Positions 62,394-64,000 of a DNA stretch of 64,000 bases are shown piece after piece. How positions within the stretch are numbered: the first letter of the stretch is position 1; the number at the start of each line of letters is the position of its first letter. The translations under genes and the position numbers were made by a program. The DNA is from Tenacibaculum sp. SZ-18 (GTDB taxonomy: Bacteria > Bacteroidota > Bacteroidia > Flavobacteriales > Flavobacteriaceae), in contig NZ_CP019335.1 in the NCBI RefSeq assembly GCF_002813915.1, forward strand, positions 3,703,777 to 3,767,776. The letters run 5' to 3'. The notes beneath the pieces were generated by a model. The model was not told where the DNA came from, made no database searches, and was given only the letters and a program-made list of their open reading frames with translations.

Positions 62394-64000
62394 ATGAGTG
62401 ATTTTTTAAAGCACGAATGTGGAATTGCACTAGTTAGATTATTAAAACCTCTACAGTATTACAAAGATAAATATGGTACAGCTTTTTACGGATTAAACAA
62501 GTTGTACTTGTTAATGGAAAAGCAGCATAATCGTGGTCAAGATGGTGCAGGTTTAGCAAGTATTAAATTTAATGTTGACCCAGGTACAAGATACATTAGT
62601 AGAATTCGTTCGAATAAAACACAACCTATTCAAGATATTTTTGGACAAATCAACAATAGAATTAATGATATTTTTGAGAAAGATCCAGAGAAACTAGAAG
62701 ATGTACAATGGCAAGAAGAAAACATGCCATACATTGGAAACCTATTTTTGGGTCATGTTCGTTATGGGACTTTCGGAGGAAATAGTATTGAAAATGTTCA
62801 CCCTTTTTTACGTCAAAGTAATTGGAAGCACAAAAATCTAATAGTTGCAGGTAACTTTAACATGACCAACTCTGGAGAATTAATGAAAGAATTAATAACT
62901 CTAGGTCAGCACCCTAAAGAAGCAACAGATACGGTTACAGTAATGGAGAAAATTGGGCATTTTCTAGAAGATGAGGTTGCTCAAACCTATAAAAAAGCAA
63001 AAGCTGCTGGTTTCAATAAAAAACAAGCTTCACCATTTATTGCGGAGAATTTAGATATTCAAAGAATCTTAAAAAGATCTTCTAGAAACTGGGATGGGGG
63101 TTACGCAATGGCTGGTTTATTAGGTCATGGAGATGCATTTGTTTTAAGAGATCCGTCAGGAATTCGTCCCGCTTTCTGGTATCAAGATGATGAAGTAGTA
63201 GTTGTAGCATCAGAAAGACCTGTAATTCAAACAACATTTAATGTTCCAATTGAAGAAGTTCAAGAATTACCTAGAGGAAAAGCTCTAATTATTAAAAAGA
63301 ACGGAAGTACTTCTTTAGAAAGAGTAATTAAGAAAAGAGAAAAATTATCATGTTCATTTGAGAGAATTTATTTCTCAAGAGGAAGTGATGCAGATATTTA
63401 CCAAGAACGCAAAAACCTTGGAAAATTTGTTTTTCCAGAGATATTGAAATCGATTAATGACGATATTTCAAATACGGTATTTACATATATTCCAAATACA
63501 GCTGAAACTTCTTTCTACGGAATGATGGAAGCTGCTGAAGATGTTTTGAATCAACAGAAAACGGCTGAAATTTTAGCCGGAGGAGGAAAATTATCTGCCC
63601 AAAGAGTAACAGAAATATTATCTGAAAGACCACGTTTTGAAAAAATTGCAATTAAAGATGCGAAATTAAGAACGTTTATTACAGATGATAGTAGTCGTGA
63701 TGATTTAGTTGCACACGTATATGATGTTACCTATGGAGTTGTAAAGCCTACAGATAACTTAGTTATTATAGATGATAGTATAGTAAGAGGAACTACATTA
63801 AAGAAAAGTATTATTAAAATCTTAGATCGTTTATCGCCTAAGAAAATTGTAGTTGTTTCTTCTGCTCCTCAAATTCGTTATCCAGATTGTTACGGAATTG
63901 ATATGGCTAGAATTGGCGATTTTATTGCTTTTAAAGCAGCATTAGAGTTATTAAAAGAAAGAGACATGTATCATGTTGTTGATGAAGTTTACGAAAAATG
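62394..64000 (+). CDS. Amidophosphoribosyltransferase-like protein (PurF family), partial
   Basis: ATG 62394 opens a frame that runs off the right edge (535 codons seen). It begins MSDFLKHECGIALVRLLKPL; the Cys after HE would be the nucleophile of a class II glutamine amidotransferase. HNRGQDGAGLA and GHVRYGTFG are typical. The PRTase part has LVIIDDSIVRGTTLKKS, the PRPP-binding loop. It catalyses the first step of purine synthesis, or is a related paralog: some Bacteroidota have two. At over 535 aa it is longer than the roughly 470-510 aa of most PurF proteins. The extra length is in a segment near residues 75-120. Confidence 0.85.
   Translation, partial: MSDFLKHECGIALVRLLKPLQYYKDKYGTAFYGLNKLYLLMEKQHNRGQDGAGLASIKFNVDPGTRYISRIRSNKTQPIQDIFGQINNRINDIFEKDPEKLEDVQWQEENMPYIGNLFLGHVRYGTFGGNSIENVHPFLRQSNWKHKNLIVAGNFNMTNSGELMKELITLGQHPKEATDTVTVMEKIGHFLEDEVAQTYKKAKAAGFNKKQASPFIAENLDIQRILKRSSRNWDGGYAMAGLLGHGDAFVLRDPSGIRPAFWYQDDEVVVVASERPVIQTTFNVPIEEVQELPRGKALIIKKNGSTSLERVIKKREKLSCSFERIYFSRGSDADIYQERKNLGKFVFPEILKSINDDISNTVFTYIPNTAETSFYGMMEAAEDVLNQQKTAEILAGGGKLSAQRVTEILSERPRFEKIAIKDAKLRTFITDDSSRDDLVAHVYDVTYGVVKPTDNLVIIDDSIVRGTTLKKSIIKILDRLSPKKIVVVSSAPQIRYPDCYGIDMARIGDFIAFKAALELLKERDMYHVVDEVYEK

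Noticed and set aside
1..64000. CRISPR arrays, insertion sequences, prophage or restriction-modification genes
   Set aside because: No spaced short repeats, transposase motifs, phage structural genes or methylase/endonuclease pairs were found on either strand.

Overview
The window is a low-GC, densely coding chromosomal segment from a member of the Bacteroidota, most likely a marine Flavobacteriaceae (Tenacibaculum-like). The evidence is the gene content: type IX secretion C-terminal sorting domains, a TonB-dependent receptor, and the families DUF2157/DUF4401/GDYXXLXY, DUF3078, DUF2480 and SufT/SufE. TAnnTTTG -7 promoter boxes, sometimes with TTG about 18-19 nt upstream, and the lack of strong Shine-Dalgarno sites fit the same group. 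I see no phage, insertion sequence, CRISPR array or rRNA operon. One tRNA gene (Cys) is present.

Layout. 1-3.1 kb: minus-strand TPR protein (partial), sugar nucleotidyltransferase and a double-ATPase oligopeptide ABC protein. 3.3-9.8 kb: two large T9SS-exported proteases (S8 and M43-like) with closely related C-terminal modules. 10-13.7 kb: an ABC-F ATPase, then a histidine kinase/response regulator pair. 13.7-18.3 kb: a gene-poor stretch holding a decayed copy of the ABC-F 3' end, three other gene remnants, and two intact secreted-protein genes. 18.3-26.9 kb: CPBP protease, XRE regulator, a sterol-desaturase operon, a PSD-family decarboxylase, the GDYXXLXY-DUF4401-DUF2157 operon and three interrupted genes. 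26.9-37.2 kb: a single-ORF fusion of glycerol kinase and glycerol-3-phosphate dehydrogenase, then exonuclease, aminopeptidase P, Crp-type regulator, DEAD-box helicase, small membrane proteins, and an aspartoacylase-family protein overlapping RimK. 37.4-47 kb: BNR-repeat protein, FolB, tRNA-Cys, MBL hydrolase, S8 lipoprotein, M1 peptidase and GlnS. 47-57 kb: three paralogous small exported TonB-C-like proteins (one frameshifted), an Ig-like lipoprotein, ComF, a methyltransferase, HflX and a TonB-dependent receptor. 57-64 kb: CNNM/CorC protein, two DUF3078 proteins, DUF2480, SufT-like and SufE proteins, a PfkB kinase and a PurF-like amidotransferase (partial).

Working together. The GlpK-GlpD fusion would carry out two consecutive steps of glycerol catabolism (glycerol to G3P to DHAP) in one polypeptide. 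RimK and its overlapping aspartoacylase/RimB-like partner suggest modification of ribosomal protein S6. The exported proteases and the TonB receptor fit a heterotroph that degrades polymers or proteins.

Most notable are the GlpK-GlpD fusion, a set of clearly interrupted but otherwise well-preserved genes (near 21.6, 25.9, 26.5 and 47.2 kb), and two places where a decayed duplicate of a gene's 3' end lies beyond inserted genes (ABC-F near 14.2 kb, aspartoacylase near 34.8 kb).
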